This document shows, one piece after another, positions 52,382 through 64,000 of a DNA stretch of 64,000 nt. The stretch is from NCBI RefSeq assembly GCF_050947875.1, contig NC_134572.1, positions 120,213,105 through 120,277,104 of the forward strand. Direction: 5' to 3'. The position numbers and the translations under genes are program-made. This stretch comes from Dermacentor variabilis. Lineage: Eukaryota > Arthropoda > Arachnida > Ixodida > Ixodidae. A model generated the notes under the pieces. That model searched no databases. It was not told the origin of the DNA and saw only the letters and a list, made by a program, of their open reading frames with translations. Numbering within the stretch: position 1 is the first letter of the stretch; every line of letters starts with the position of its first letter.

Positions 52382-55300
52382 TGAATAAAATAAAATAAAG
52401 CTTCTTGCATTTTGTACTGCTTGCGACCTTTATTGCAGAATTTAAATATCACGAGGGCACCTCAGTAAAAGTACGCTATGTCGGCATGTTATCATTAACA
52501 CATTTAAGTTTATACTATATTAAAACATCACAAGCCGTTAAAACATGCTGACAATGCAAATACTATGGAGGGAACTGCCACTATGAGAATTAGTAGGTTG
52601 GTTGTACTACACGAGATATATCACCGAGCTACTATCCCTCGATCTTGGTAAAGTGTTTTGAGTATTTTTGCAGTTCTTAACGCGTCTGATGACATAAGCT
52701 TTATGGTGCGTTCATGGGTAACTCGATAAAACTACCAAGATGCCTTTCCTATGACGAGGAATTACAGGAATGGAATTGAACTGCCCGGCCATTCCCGGAG
52801 TGGGAATGGGCTAAGTTTTTTTCATCCCGAGGAATTAAAAGGTATGGATTTGTGGCAAGCTCTAATTCCCCGGAATGGAATTGGAATGAAATTGTGGCGG
52901 CCATTCCGCGATACTGATTGCAACCAAGAGCGTTACAACAAATTCGAGCCCCTCAATTCCCTGTATTTTTGTCACTGATTATTACACGCAGTTATTATTG
53001 TTCACTGTTATTGCCAGCTACGCTTCCCCCGACGACGTTCGGACAGCCTTTATGAAGCTGTTTTGAAGCGCTGATTAAAGGCTAAACAGCAAAGCCTCAT
53101 ATAAAACGCGCGCCGCTAAAATTATTCCTAGTTCAAGCATTGCGACCCTGTTTCGCTGTAGAAACTATAGATGGCGTTTCTAGAAACCATGGTGAGGTGA
53201 ACGATGTAGCATCAAGTTTTTTCTCGTTAATATAGTTTTTTATGCGACAAATGTTAGTACCGCCTAATTTTGGCAGCCAATATGCTAAAACGCCTTTTTT
53301 GCTGTTGTTGTCGCTGTTGTTTTTGCAGAGCCGTCCAGGGAGTGCAGGGGAGTGCAGGGAAGTGTGCACTGACAGAATAGTCCACGCCGCAGGATCCGTT
53401 CCGATCCATCTTCTCACTAAACAGGGACAAAGAGTGGATGTGGCATCCCACCTTGCTCTTCGTATTCAAGTTAACTTCATTTTTGCTCGTACTTGAAGCC
53501 GCTACGCTTGGTTTGTGCTTTTGCGCGCCCCTACTCTATTTTTCAGGACCTGTCCGCCCGACGTTACATTCAGACGCCTGGGTACCGTCATTGTAATTTT
53601 GCCACAGAAGTGAACGTTAGGGAGGAAGAAGGAACGGCAGGATGGGGACACTATAAGCACCCCTTCCAGGCGCGAGAAGCGGTCCGTGTAAAAGAAATAA
53701 GATGGAAGAGGCCAGCGCTTCCGCAGGGTGTCAAAGACATTCGGCGAAGATCAGAGTAGCGGTGAGCGGTCATGCTTGTCTCGCGATTCTATTTCACGCT
53801 TGACAGGAGAATGAAAATGAGCAGAAAAGGAACACCGCAGCTTCGCCCAAAGCGCGAAGCTGTGACGGTGATAGTTAGAGAGCTATTGTGTGCAGTAACC
53901 TTCGGATGCGTTCAGCTCGGTATCAAATCGGAGAAGCATTAGCAGCGGCACGCTCAGGAACTGCACGCAACTTTCCTTTTGATGTTGGAGAATGTATGCA
54001 ATCCCACTCGAGGGATATGAGTGAACTTTAGTGCGAGGCGGTATATGGAACAAGACAGGGAGCAGAGCTGGGTAGCTGAGATGGGGCTTTCAGAGCCAGC
54101 GCAGTCCTGTGCACTGGCTTGGCATAAGAGATTACGTGGAAAAGAAGTAGCAGAAAACAACTTGGAAGGGCGCTGTCGTAAAAAAGGACGCCGTCGTATA
54201 TTTTTTGATGGAGGAGTGTGCCCGAAAAGAAAAGCAAATTTGATAGCCTTTGAAGGCTGCGATATTTATGCAAGCAGGGCGAAGTTCAGCGTGCTCCGAT
54301 GCCTATAAAACACACTGTTATCTGCAATCCCTGTTACAGTCGATATGGCGATGTTTTCAGTCATATTGTTCTTTTGCTTTCGGAACACGTAAAAACGGGT
54401 CCGGTTTAGCAAAGGTTTACGAGAAAACAGGAGTCACTTCAAAAGGCACTTTTCGAACATATAAAAATATTCTTCTAATTTGTGTTACTCTGAAAAAAAG
54501 TAAACTACAGCAAAGAGGCGAAGTTCTCTTAGCACCTACTGTGTGCCCGGAGAAACACTCTCAGCAGTCTGCGTTTTTCTGCGCGAACAATTTGATAACC
54601 AAAAGAGCACCGGCCTCATTCCCGAGCAGCAAGCTATACCTTTGCTCTCTATGGAAACTCAGGGAGCAGCGGGTATCAGTAGTTGCCTAGAGGTGCAAGT
54701 AATGAAGTTCCATATTTATATGTAGCCGTTTTATTAACTTCGGTTACCAATACAAAACATCGTTTCGCCGCTTCTGATACCTGAAGTGTTTATAAAGAAA
54801 TGAGAGCACTGCCTGGAGGGGAGACAAACGCTTCGATCGACATGAACGTATGGGAAAGTTAATTCTTCAGGCACCCGTTCTCTGGGAAAATTGGAAACGA
54901 CCAGTGAGCATTTCGAAGGTGATACAATTTCCTGCTTCCTCGACACAGAACGAGGTACTTAGAGTGATTTTAATATAGCCCGAGGCCTAGAAACGCTGAC
55001 ACTATTTAAATGTCGTGCCAGAAACATGAGAAGTTGTGATGGCGGTTGATGAATCATTTAAACTATAAGACTAAACCAAATTCTTTGCAAAAAACTGGTC
55101 ACCGAATTTGAAGAACCAAAAATTTAACATTCTGGAAATAAAGGCGTTAACAGCGCCGGTATGGCGCAAGCCTCGTCTGCTTCTCTCTTAGAACATTAAA
55201 CTTAATATACGCAGAAAAAAATACCTCATGAAGGGTTACGCTTGCTTAACGCACCATTAATATTATATTATGGCAATTTCTCTAACAAAACATGTATCGT

Positions 55301-55645
55301 AATATTGTTAGTGTATCTGGCGTCACTGTTATGTGAAGCGGTTCATCCTCATACCTAAACAACTGCGCTTATCTCTCTTGACTCGAATATTTAGGTTTGA
55401 CACCCTCTTGCTGTGAAAGCTATTTAAAACCTTTCATTCCATTTTTGCTGTTAGCCCTTCCCGACAGGAGGAAAAAATTTGGGCGATGTCCACTTCGCTT
55501 GTCTGTCATGCGACGTAACAATAACTCGCAACACTTTCCATCCTAAATGATGCGTACGCACTGACTATGGAGAATTAGGTGGATATAAAGAAACCAATGT
55601 TATTTCTTCCACGTCTTTTTTGCCAATAGACCTGCGGTATGAGTC
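52382..55645. other. Unassigned DNA with GGAATT-rich patch
   Basis: 52760-52920 is enriched in GGAATTG, GGAATGG and CATTCC words, like a short satellite-type tract. Elsewhere no coding motif was found. Frames of up to 146 codons (54250-54690) lack motifs. Confidence 0.45.
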
Positions 55646-55687
55646 ATGGATCGATGGATGAATGGATGGATGGATGGATGGAGGAAA
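55646..55687. repeat. (GATG)n, left part of a split microsatellite
   Basis: About 9 GATG units, ended by a SINE. The array resumes at 55913. Confidence 0.9.
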
Positions 55688-55912
55688 AAAATTAAATTAT
55701 GGGGTTTTACGTGCCAAAACCACTTCCTGATTATGAGGCACGCCGTAGTGGAGGACTCCGGAAATTTCGATCACTTGGGGTTCTTTAACGTACACCTAAA
55801 TCTAAGTACACGGGTGTTTTCGCATTTCGGGCCCATCGAAATGCGGCCGTCGTGGCCGAGATTCGATCCCGCGACCTCGTGCTCCATAGCTACTGAGCAA
55901 CCACGGCGGGGG
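55688..55912 (-). mobile_element. Ruka-like SINE, copy 4, inside a GATG microsatellite
   Basis: Reverse orientation. The 3' end AATTATGGGGTTTTACGTGCC is at the left, with the conserved body and the tRNA head (GATTCGATCCCGCGACC, then GAGCAACCACGGCGGGG) at the right. It is nearly full length and sits within the tandem 3' tail of the LINE fragment on its right. Confidence 0.9.
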
Positions 55913-56022
55913 GTAACGGATGGATGGATGGATGGATGGATGGATGGATGGATGGATGGATGGATGGATGGATGTATGGATGGACGGACGGACGGACGGA
56001 TGGACGGATGGATGGATGGATG
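55913..56022. repeat. (GATG)n/(GACG)n microsatellite, right part
   Basis: About 27 tetranucleotide units, with GGAC variants near 55981-56005. It directly continues the 3' end of the minus-strand LINE at 56023. Confidence 0.95.
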
Positions 56023-56837
56023 TTATGAACGTCCCCTTTGAAACGGGGTGGCGGGTTGCGCCACCAAGCTCTTGCTATTATACTGCCTAATTTCCTACCA
56101 AGGTTAAAAACGAAAATAAAAATAAGAAAAGGAACCACGATGAATTCCCATAACCAGCTTTTCTGACCCCCTATTGCGCATTTTGTTTTTGTATGTCTCA
56201 ATTTTTGGTCGTTTCACTACTTTTCTTCCACCGATCTTCCAAACGCCTCTTACTAATCTCTACTGCGGACATGTTTACTTTCCCCCTGTTCTCGCTGAAC
56301 CTAAGAGCTTCAAGGAGGCGAGTGGTGCCTAAATCGACCGCTGGGCAGATATCTTCACATTCTAATAAAACATGCTCCATCGTTTCCCTAGATTTACCGC
56401 AGCGAGTACTTGTTTTTTCTTCCTTCTTATATCTCGCTTTTAGGTGTGTCTTCTAAGACATCCTGATCTCGCTTAGAAAAGTAATGAGCCTCCCTTTGAG
56501 TTACTATAAATTTTTTCTTTCCTGATTTTTTTTGTCTTAAGTAATTACTCACGGCAGGTTTCCTTTCCATTGCTGCCACCCATGAGATTATTTCAGCCTC
56601 TCGGACTTTCTTCTTGACCTTCCATGTTGCTGTATTTCTCACCCTAAAGAGCGCATACTTGCTGGTAAGCTCCCCAGTTCTTTTCCTCCACTGTGAATAA
56701 CTGTTTTTCCTGTACAAATGCCTCCACACTTTTCCAGCCCATTTGTTTTTTCCATATTCCTCAGTCGTTCTTTATTGCACTGCGCCCCCTTGGGCAGTCT
56801 TTCATGTGACGTCACCAAATCACGAAAAGTCACCTCA
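56023..56837 (-). pseudogene. LINE ORF2 C-terminus and 3' end, decayed
   Basis: In shifting minus frames: ERLRNMEKTNGLEKCGGIC, TSKYALFRVRNTATWKVKKK, REAEIISWVAAMERK, then TRCGKSRETMEHVLLECEDI, a cysteine-histidine finger, and LGTTRLLEALRFSENRGKVN. This resembles the C-terminal region downstream of the reverse transcriptase in a LINE family common in ticks, in my recollection. The 3' UTR ends CAAAGGGGACGTTCATAAC followed by (ATCC)n, the array at 55913-56022. Two or more frameshifts are present. The upstream part is cut at 56837 by the RTE insertion, and I could not recognise it beyond that point. Confidence 0.7.
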
Positions 56838-56846
56838 TCAAAGTGA

Positions 56847-56847
<1 letters not shown>
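56838..56847. repeat. Target-site duplication, left copy, of RTE element
   Basis: TCAAAGTGAC, identical to 57590-57599. Confidence 0.85.

Positions 56848-56901
<54 letters not shown>
56848..56901. repeat. (ATC)n tail of RTE element
   Basis: About 17 ATC units forming the 3' terminus of the RTE copy (TGA or ATG units on its coding strand). Confidence 0.95.
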
Positions 56902-56902
<1 letters not shown>

Positions 56903-56914
56903 GCATCAGCCTGG

Positions 56915-57589
56915 TTACGCCCACTGCAGGGCAAAGGCCTCTCCCATACTTCTCCAACAACTCCGGTCATGTACTAATTGTGGCCATGCCGTCCCTGCAA
57001 ACTTCTTAATCTCATCCGCCCACCTGACTTTCTGCCGCCCCCTGCTACGCTTCCCTTCCCTTGGGATCCAGTCCGTAACCCTTAATGACCATCGGTTATC
57101 TTCCCTCCTCATTACATGTCCTGCCCATGCCCATTTCTTTTTCTTGATTTCAACTAAGATGTCATTAACTCGCGTTTGTTCCCTCACCCAATCTGCTCTT
57201 TTCTTATCCCTTAACGTTACACCTATCATTCTTCTTTCCATAGCTCGTTGTGTCGTCCTCAATTTGAGTAGAACCCTTTTCGTAAGCCTCCAGGTTTCTG
57301 CCCCGTAGGTGAGTACTGGTAAGACACAGCTATTATATACTTTTCTCTTGAAGGATAACGGCAACCTGCTGTTCATGATTTGGGAATGCCTGCCAAACGC
57401 ACTCCAGCCCATTCTTATTCTTCTGATTATTTCCGTCTCATGATCCGGATCCGCAGTCACTACCTGCCCTAAGTAGATGTATTCCCTTACGACTTCCAGT
57501 GCCTCGCTGCCTATTGTAAATTGCTGTTCTCTCCCGAGACTGTTAAGCATTACTTTAGTTTTCTGCATATTAATTTTTAGACCCACTCT
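56915..57589 (-). CDS. RTE reverse transcriptase, C-terminal 223 residues
   Basis: The frame is open from the truncation to the TAA at 56915. It starts at the end of the palm (MGLKINMQKTKVM) and continues with YIYLGQVVTADPDHETEI, CVLPVLTYGAETWRLT and RAMERRMIGVTLRDKKRADW. WAWAGHVMRREDNRWSLRV and RGRQKVRWADEIKKFAG lead into the end, GEAFALQWA. These are the standard downstream blocks of the RTE clade. The catalytic YADD region is absent, so it is inactive. No stop or frameshift has accumulated, supporting a young insertion. The ATG is only the first in frame. Confidence 0.93.
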   Translation of the reverse strand, partial: RVGLKINMQKTKVMLNSLGREQQFTIGSEALEVVREYIYLGQVVTADPDHETEIIRRIRMGWSAFGRHSQIMNSRLPLSFKRKVYNSCVLPVLTYGAETWRLTKRVLLKLRTTQRAMERRMIGVTLRDKKRADWVREQTRVNDILVEIKKKKWAWAGHVMRREDNRWSLRVTDWIPREGKRSRGRQKVRWADEIKKFAGTAWPQLVHDRSCWRSMGEAFALQWA

Positions 57590-57599
57590 TCAAAGTGAC
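57590..57599. repeat. Target-site duplication, right copy, of RTE element
   Basis: TCAAAGTGAC, identical to 56838-56847. Confidence 0.85.
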
Positions 57600-58409
57600 G
57601 TGTAAGCACTAAAGATGCTTTATTGTGCCATAGAAATCAATTTTTTCGGAAACGCCGGAGGGTGCCCGGTTTTGAAAATGATAGAACATGGCAGCCCACC
57701 GTTTGCTCGTTCACTGGCTACAAGGAGCTGCTCGCGAGGATGGATTTCTCTGCGTATAACAAATACTTTTGCGCGGCAGTATAACTCTTTTGAGCTTTTT
57801 CGGCATGTTCAGGGCATTACATTGTCAACTTTTCTTCTCTGTGGACGAATAGCAGCGGCGTTTTACAGCGAAGCTGTATACAGCTACCCTCCGATGGTGG
57901 TCGATGTCCATCCGTCCACGCGTCGCGTCGGCAAAATAAAAAATAAAAAAATGTTCGCGCTGCAGTTTGTCTCGAATGCTCTGTAGCTCTCGATTTAATG
58001 TAGATATCTTGTAGAAACGTATGCTGAATTTGTTCACTAGAACGACTCTATTATCACGCCGAGTTTCATTTACTTGTCATAAGTGGTTAGTCCATAGTTG
58101 TAAACGTTACACAATTCCCGTCTGCTGTCAATACATGGCCGTTTGCGGAAGCAGTGTTGTTACAGAACAGAGGTATAACTCTTGTTTTACCTAAGCTATC
58201 GCGAAACAAACTATGTGACAATTAGCCGCTATGGCGACTCTAACGTTACGTCAAGTTGCATCTTTTCATATTTACATAGTTCACAGTGAAGCTGTGAATA
58301 TTGGGGAATTGCCGTCTTCCATGCGGCGGTACTTGCACACGTCAATCATAGAAGAATAAAAATAGATCCCTCCACAATCAAAAGATGTATTCGTTGTCCG
58401 TGTCCTTCA
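57600..58409. other. Unassigned DNA
   Basis: It contains TTTTACAGCGAAGCTGTATA (57862) and CACAGTGAAGCTGTGAATA (58282). Similar GCGAAGCT words occur at 48935, 53852 and 62660, hinting at a dispersed family with short conserved cores. Confidence 0.4.
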
Positions 58410-59415
<1,006 letters not shown>

Positions 59416-60242
59416 CTACAGGAGTCGTTTAAGCTCCTGAAACGCTAGGACTAGTGGTGCTTCCCACTCTGATGATCTGATTTCGCGAGGTGTGTCAGAG
59501 TCTCGGAGATGTGAGAGATGTCGTTTACAAAGCGCCTGCAGTAGCGACACTTGAAAAGACATCTGCCTAACGATTCTTGTCGACGGGCTGCAGGAACATA
59601 GTGACGGCAGCTGTCTTCTGTGGCCCAGGAAAGACTCCAAACTTGCCGATCACAAGGGTCAGGAAGAGCGAAGCTCTTTGTATGCAAAGCTCTTTGTATG
59701 CAAATTTCCGGCTTCAGGGTGAGGCCGGATAGTTCATAGCCTCGAATACTGTCCCAAGTCGGCTGAGGTGATCGTTGAAGTCTTAGGCAAAGACATACGA
59801 CGCTATGCAAATACACGAGACAGATCTTCAATTTCACGCCTACCAATCCTTTGTCAGCCACACGCTGCAATGTTGCAGACGTCTAAAACAGCCCCACTTT
59901 GATGAACTTACGCATAAATTCGAAGAGGCACCCTCCGTGGAAAAAGCAGTCTGCTTTGTTATTGATACCTCTCGTCAACATAATTGTGTGCGTAGGCAGT
60001 CTTAAAATTAATCAATATAAAATAGCGCTGCATTGAGGATCCTGGACGACGTTAACAGATGAAAGAGAGTGGATACCCTTTTCCGTGACATTGTTCAAGC
60101 CACGGAAATCGACGCAAAGACGTGCAGTTTCGTACTTCTCCACTAAGCTTACAGGCAATGCCCAGGGGCTGTTTGACGACTGGATAGTTTTGCCTCGTAC
60201 CATTTTCTCCACTTGTTGCTCTGACCGATTTGGCAAGCGCAT
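59416..60242 (-). pseudogene. Ty3/gypsy reverse-transcriptase remnant, catalytic box lost
   Basis: Read on the minus strand from 60242: RSEQQVEKMVRGKTIQSSNS, then PWALPVSLVEKYETARLCVD and FRGLNNVTEKG. This is the N-terminal palm of gypsy reverse transcriptases (a SNSPWASPVVLV...FCVDYR.LN pattern). Further on, VGVKLKICLVYLHSVV stands where a YLDDVV box belongs, so both catalytic aspartates are changed. Later CRYCRRFVNDISHISETLTH and LAFQELKRLL match the thumb region (C-YYRRF...IA-PLT...F-ELK-L). Frames shift at least twice between these blocks. RNase H, integrase and LTRs are not visible. It is clearly dead. Confidence 0.82.
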
Positions 60243-60504
60243 TTCTTTTGTTTAATATGTGGTGATTAGCAATTGCCTTTCTTTGAATATTTGATGACGT
60301 TGAAAATTAGTTGCAGTATACCATTAGAAGACACGATTGAGCTATTCCTTTTTAGAGCTAGTAAATGTTGGAATAAATTCAAAATCTTGTTCTTAGCTTG
60401 AACCGCTGGGGAAGGTAGGAGAGAAGAATGAACTAATGCACTGTTGACTTCAAAAGCTTTCTTCATTTGTGGGATTTTTACGCCTTTAATTGCTTTTGTT
60501 CACA
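60243..60504. other. Unassigned DNA
   Basis: No structure seen. Confidence 0.4.
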
Positions 60505-60750
60505 TAAAAAATAAATTCAATTATGGTGGTTTACGTGCAAACCACAATTTGGTTGTGAGGCATGGCGTAGTGGGGGACTCCGGAACAATTTGGACCGCCA
60601 GAGGCTCCTTGACGTGCACCTAAATAAAAATAGACGGGTGTTTTTGCATTTCGCTCCCATGGAAATGCGGTTTCGGTGGCCGGGATTTCCTCCCGCGATC
60701 TCGCGCTTAGCAGCCCAACATTACCACAGCCACTTAGCAACCACTGCAGG
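60505..60750 (-). mobile_element. Ruka-like SINE, copy 5
   Basis: Reverse orientation and more diverged. The 3' end AATTATGGTGGTTTACGTGC is at the left. CTCCTTGACGTGCACCTAAA and GTTTTTGCATTTCGCTCCC lie in the body. GCAGCCCAACATTACCACAG and CACTTAGCAACCACTGCAGG form the tRNA head at the right. Nearly full length. No convincing target duplication. Confidence 0.85.
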
Positions 60751-61440
60751 TGTTGTTTATATTCTTGGCGGAAGCTTACTACTACCATTAATTTCGCTTT
60801 ACCTCCAAGCAATGGTCGGTCTATCTTGCAGAACTGATTTCGCGGTCAAGCAGCCGGTGCTGGTCGCTCTTGGCAATGATGCCTTCTATGTGTGTGGCGG
60901 CTTAAGCACCGAGAGAAATTATCTATTTGTTTACACACTGGGCGCTTCTACGAAGACTTCCCCTAATAGTTAAAAATAAGATTTTTGACATAAAATACCA
61001 GTTCATTCGGAGACATACCTTCAGTCGTGGCCACCACGGGGTGACGGTTGGTATGTGGTGATTTCTCGCTAAATAACAAACATTCAATAATTAACTTGAA
61101 ACATTTAGTTTGCAGTCGGCTTATTTTAATTGGGAAATCGAAGCGGGCTCTCCGTATAAGCCATAACAACATTTTGATCTGCAAACATGCGATTACCCTC
61201 TGAACAGTGGCACGACGAATTTCGGCTTCCAGAGCACGCGATACCGAAACTGGGAGCCTGCAGCGAGTGCAGAGCCGTGCAGTTCGAGGTGACGTTCTCC
61301 TTACGTTACCCAGTAGGGGGCAACGAGCACGCTGCAAGAGCCACGGAGCATGGAGCCAACAGCAAACAATACATATTTCTTGTAAGTACGTAAATTTCAT
61401 ATACCATTCTATGTGGTAGCCAAGATACTATGGATCTGCG
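60751..61440. other. Unassigned DNA
   Basis: Both strands have frames of 68-145 codons in 60963-61400, without recognisable motifs. Confidence 0.4.
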
Positions 61441-61441
61441 T

Positions 61442-61600
61442 TGTTTAGCTGCAGGTCACTGATTCGATCCCGGCTGCGGCGGCTGCATTTCGACGGGGGT
61501 GAAATGCGAAAAGGCTCCTGCTAACTTGTTCTCGCTGCGGCGTGTCTAATAACTATATGGTGGCTCTGACACGTAAAATCTCCGAATGCATTCGCTTATT
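61442..61600 (+). mobile_element. Ruka-like SINE, copy 6, with internal deletion
   Basis: GATTCGATCCCGGCTGCGGC marks the box B region. GCATTTCGACGGGGGTGAAA and TGCGAAAAGGCTCC follow. The stretch normally holding the TAGATTTAGGTGCACG to GGAGTCCTCC block is missing. The copy resumes at CGGCGTGTCTAATAAC and ends GACACGTAAAATCTCC plus an A run. Confidence 0.75.
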
Positions 61601-62384
61601 AAAAAAAAATCTAGGTTTTTATATAACAACAGCCCTCGCGGTCAAGTCCACAATGTCGTGTCTCAGACATAAAGCATAGCACCGGGCAAGCAAATGAGAG
61701 CCTACGCAGCTTTGTAAATGAAGTACGATCGCAGGGGTCATTGGCGATATTTCGCGTCGACGAAGCGGCATTGTAGTAGAATGCAAATTATACATTTTAA
61801 GATTTCGCATATTACATGTCCGGGCTCGGTTCCCCCCCCGACTGAAAAGTAACAAATTTTATTTTAAAATATATTAATTTACTTTATGTACAGGAAGCTA
61901 TGCTATCAGCACAGGGCCGCGGTTGCCTGGTGTAGTGTGGCCGCCAACCTTCGTATATAAGCAGCTTTGTAACCCGTAATAAAGCTTATTCACTCTCTTA
62001 CAGGAAGCTCTGGCCCTCAGAAATCCTACATCAATCCGAGCATTTTTACTTGTTTTTACTCTTTGCATTGTCGGCCATTTTTCATACCATCGACGGGTGG
62101 CGTAGGCGACGTCGCCGGATTCTCGCGTAATGGACTTATAATGTTTTCGCATTAAAACAAAAATTATGCGGATCTAACGCACGTCTACTAGTCTGCGTGA
62201 AGTGAAGTTTTCGGGAAGCCGTCAACCAGCCGCAATAAATTTGCCCGTCTGATTCCTTCATCTTTGGTGTAATGAAAACTGGTGCGCGGGCGTATGCTCT
62301 CACGCACCCACGGTACGCAATGCGACGCACTCGGCATTCCTCTCAAAGCGCTCGTTAGCGTTTTCATGATGGTAGTGTACATGT
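61601..62384. other. Unassigned DNA with LTR-like promoter and polyadenylation words
   Basis: GTATATAAGCAGC (about 61954) followed 20 bp later by CCGTAATAAAGC could be the core of a solo LTR, but no TG...CA boundaries or duplicate copy were found. Nothing else recognised. Confidence 0.3.
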
Positions 62385-62387
62385 TAC

Positions 62388-62470
62388 TTTGGTCCAATGG
62401 CTAGAGCATTGGTATGCTGCGCTTGGAGGTCCATGTTCCATCCCGCCATCGGGCGCGTAATTAATTTTTG
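62388..62470 (+). mobile_element. tRNA-like SINE head, second family
   Basis: GGTCCAATGGCTAGAGCATTG resembles a tRNA box A region, and GGAGGTCCATGTTCCATCCC a degenerate box B about 30 bases later. The flanks do not pair as an acceptor stem, so this is a tRNA-derived repeat rather than a functional tRNA gene. Confidence 0.5.
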
Positions 62471-64000
62471 TTAAGGGTTATGAGCTTTTCAGCAAGGCGG
62501 CAGCAGCAGAAGCCATGATCCAGACAGTTCTGGAGGGCTCGCGGAAAAAAGCTTCGTTTTAAACGCTCAGGACCAGGGCTGATGTCCTAAAGAGTAAGCC
62601 TGGACTAGGCATTCACTAGGTCTTCCGATGCTAGTGGTGGCGACAACATCAGCAGTTTTGCAGCGAAGCTGGTAGCCTCTATCGGGTCGGGATTTTTTAT
62701 GTCCGTCATCAAAAAAAGAAAGATATGAACGAGGGAAAGTGCGGATCTATTTTATAATGAGGCATACAATACACAGCCCAATATTAATTTCAATAAAAAA
62801 ATCAAAACACAAGCATCGAAACCGCATGCTGCATGATAAAGCGCCAGTGAACAGTGCGAAGCACGTTCTTTCTCCCCGCGTGTGTTTGTTTCCCGGTAAA
62901 GATTACGGTTGCATACGCTGTTCCGGTGTGAAAGTAGCAACAGCAGCATACGAATCAGTGGCTGACGTCGGCAAACTTCATATGTAAAAGGGAGAGCTGC
63001 CTAGCAACTCCGTTCACTGCAAGACCGCTATGGGTAAGGCCACGCAAATTTGAGACTCCCGAAGAGCAGCGACAATACGATGAGCGCCGAAGAGTGCAAA
63101 ATCATAAGGCGCAACAATGGTGTCGTGCTAAGACTAGGCATAACAATAAAACGTTTCATATCCCCATCGACGGCATTTGAGTGGCTTTCTAACAGCTTCG
63201 CTGACCATCCACTTTCGCAGGGTCGGGATGGCGAGCCATTCTTTATTGTTTTAAAATGCTACAGCGCTGTACGAGATGAATTCTGTGAAACACGTTAAAA
63301 AATGAAACAAAAATGTATTCAGCACTTCACGCAATATTACGTACACTTAATGGCAGGAGCAAACGTGCTCTGACGACGAACTTATGAGTGCACCAAGCGG
63401 CCTTGCGTAAGCACCAGCTGGGGACGGTTAACTAAGGCTGTCTGATGATGCGCCATATACGCGATGTTGCGTGAGGAACTTCGCATCCACGATGCAGCTA
63501 GCCCACCTAGTTGAAGATCTTTGAATACATATTTATGCCGTGCAGCCACCTCATACTGTAAGCAAGAAAGCTTCCTGCAAAATCAAGTGCACGTTCAGCT
63601 GTGCTTTCAAGAACCCGCACTTTCTTTTCTGCAAATAAGTTGAAGCGTACAAAACGTAGTTTTTGGATTTCATCGCGTCTCGAAATGTTTTGGGGAAATA
63701 ATCAAAGTACGTATCTACCCTGCTTCAATATTGCCTCTCGTCTGCCTACCTAATTTGCTATGCTGCGGAGCTATAACATATATCTATTCCAACCTTTACT
63801 ATCACAATTCCACAATCAGCCCTCTACGATTGGCCAAACGTTTTCGAGCTACCACCCATGTGCCTGTCTGTCACGCGACATCAAGAAAGCCAAGAAAAAC
63901 GCCTCATCTGACATATGTGCACACTGATTATACACGATTATACCGAACGAAAGGAAAATAATAATTTCTGTTTCGACGCATTTCTCGCCATTGCAGAAAA
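62471..64000. other. Unassigned intergenic DNA to window end
   Basis: No coding motif, RNA gene or clear repeat. Short frames of up to 82 codons lack features. CAGCGAAGCTGG at 62660 recalls the GCGAAGCT words noted elsewhere. Confidence 0.45.

Larger units (their letters stand above)
56848..57589 (-). mobile_element. RTE-type LINE, 5'-truncated, with (TGA)n tail
   Basis: 742 bp between perfect 10-bp duplications. The 3' end is an (ATC)n tract on the plus strand (56848-56901), the short tandem tail typical of RTE elements. The coding part is the end of the RTE reverse transcriptase. Loss of the 5' end is the normal outcome of incomplete reverse transcription. Confidence 0.93.

Noticed and set aside
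61950..61990. Solo LTR with TATA box and AATAAA
   Set aside because: No boundaries, inverted TG/CA ends or duplicate copy could be identified.
62388..62455. Functional tRNA gene
   Set aside because: Box B is degenerate and the ends do not pair as an acceptor stem.

Overview
The window looks like intergenic DNA from the repeat-rich nuclear genome of a hard tick (Ixodida). Six copies of one tRNA-headed short interspersed element are present, and they match what I remember of the ixodid family called Ruka. The other repeats are of kinds expected in arthropods: I-type, CR1/L2-type, RTE and Tx1-like LINEs, Ty3/gypsy fragments, and long TA, GATG and trinucleotide microsatellites. I recognise no host protein-coding gene, no functional tRNA or rRNA gene, and nothing bacterial. 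Family names come from protein motifs read by eye; no database was searched.

Layout. 1-3.8 kb: an I-type LINE on the minus strand, cut by the window edge, with an open ORF2 and a broken ORF1. 4.2 kb: a SINE. 6.2-8.5 kb: two internally deleted Ty3/gypsy elements sitting in (TA)n tracts. 10.3-11.1 kb: dispersed repeat, seen again at 29.0 kb. 14.3-15.25 kb: composite repeat, seen again at 48.96-49.64 kb. 16.4-18.1 kb: decayed Tx1/L1-like reverse transcriptase. 19.27-19.87 kb: 3' end of an I-type LINE. 20.4 kb: inverted pair of hammerhead-like, Penelope-like motifs. 21.9-22.4 and 50.1-50.3 kb: a repeat with a tRNA-like module. 26.8 kb: 41-bp tandem repeat.

33.48-39.23 kb holds the best-preserved element: a complete minus-strand I-type LINE of about 5.74 kb. 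Both ORFs are open (580 and 1219 codons, overlapping by 37 nt) and it is bounded by a perfect 12-bp target-site duplication. It abuts a decayed plus-strand CR1/L2-type LINE (39.24-42.92 kb) that carries two SINE insertions with their own duplications. That LINE meets, tail to tail, a minus-strand CR1/L2-type LINE (42.93-46.65 kb) whose ORF2 is open except for one shift at an A run.

From 52 kb on there is a gag remnant, a GATG microsatellite that is the 3' tail of a decayed LINE and holds a SINE, an RTE fragment with a perfect 10-bp duplication, a compound trinucleotide microsatellite (58.4-58.6 kb), a Ty3/gypsy reverse-transcriptase pseudogene with a lost catalytic box, and more SINE copies. 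The elements do not form a pathway. The apparent functional logic is parasitic: autonomous LINEs supply reverse transcriptase, and SINEs and truncated copies use it.
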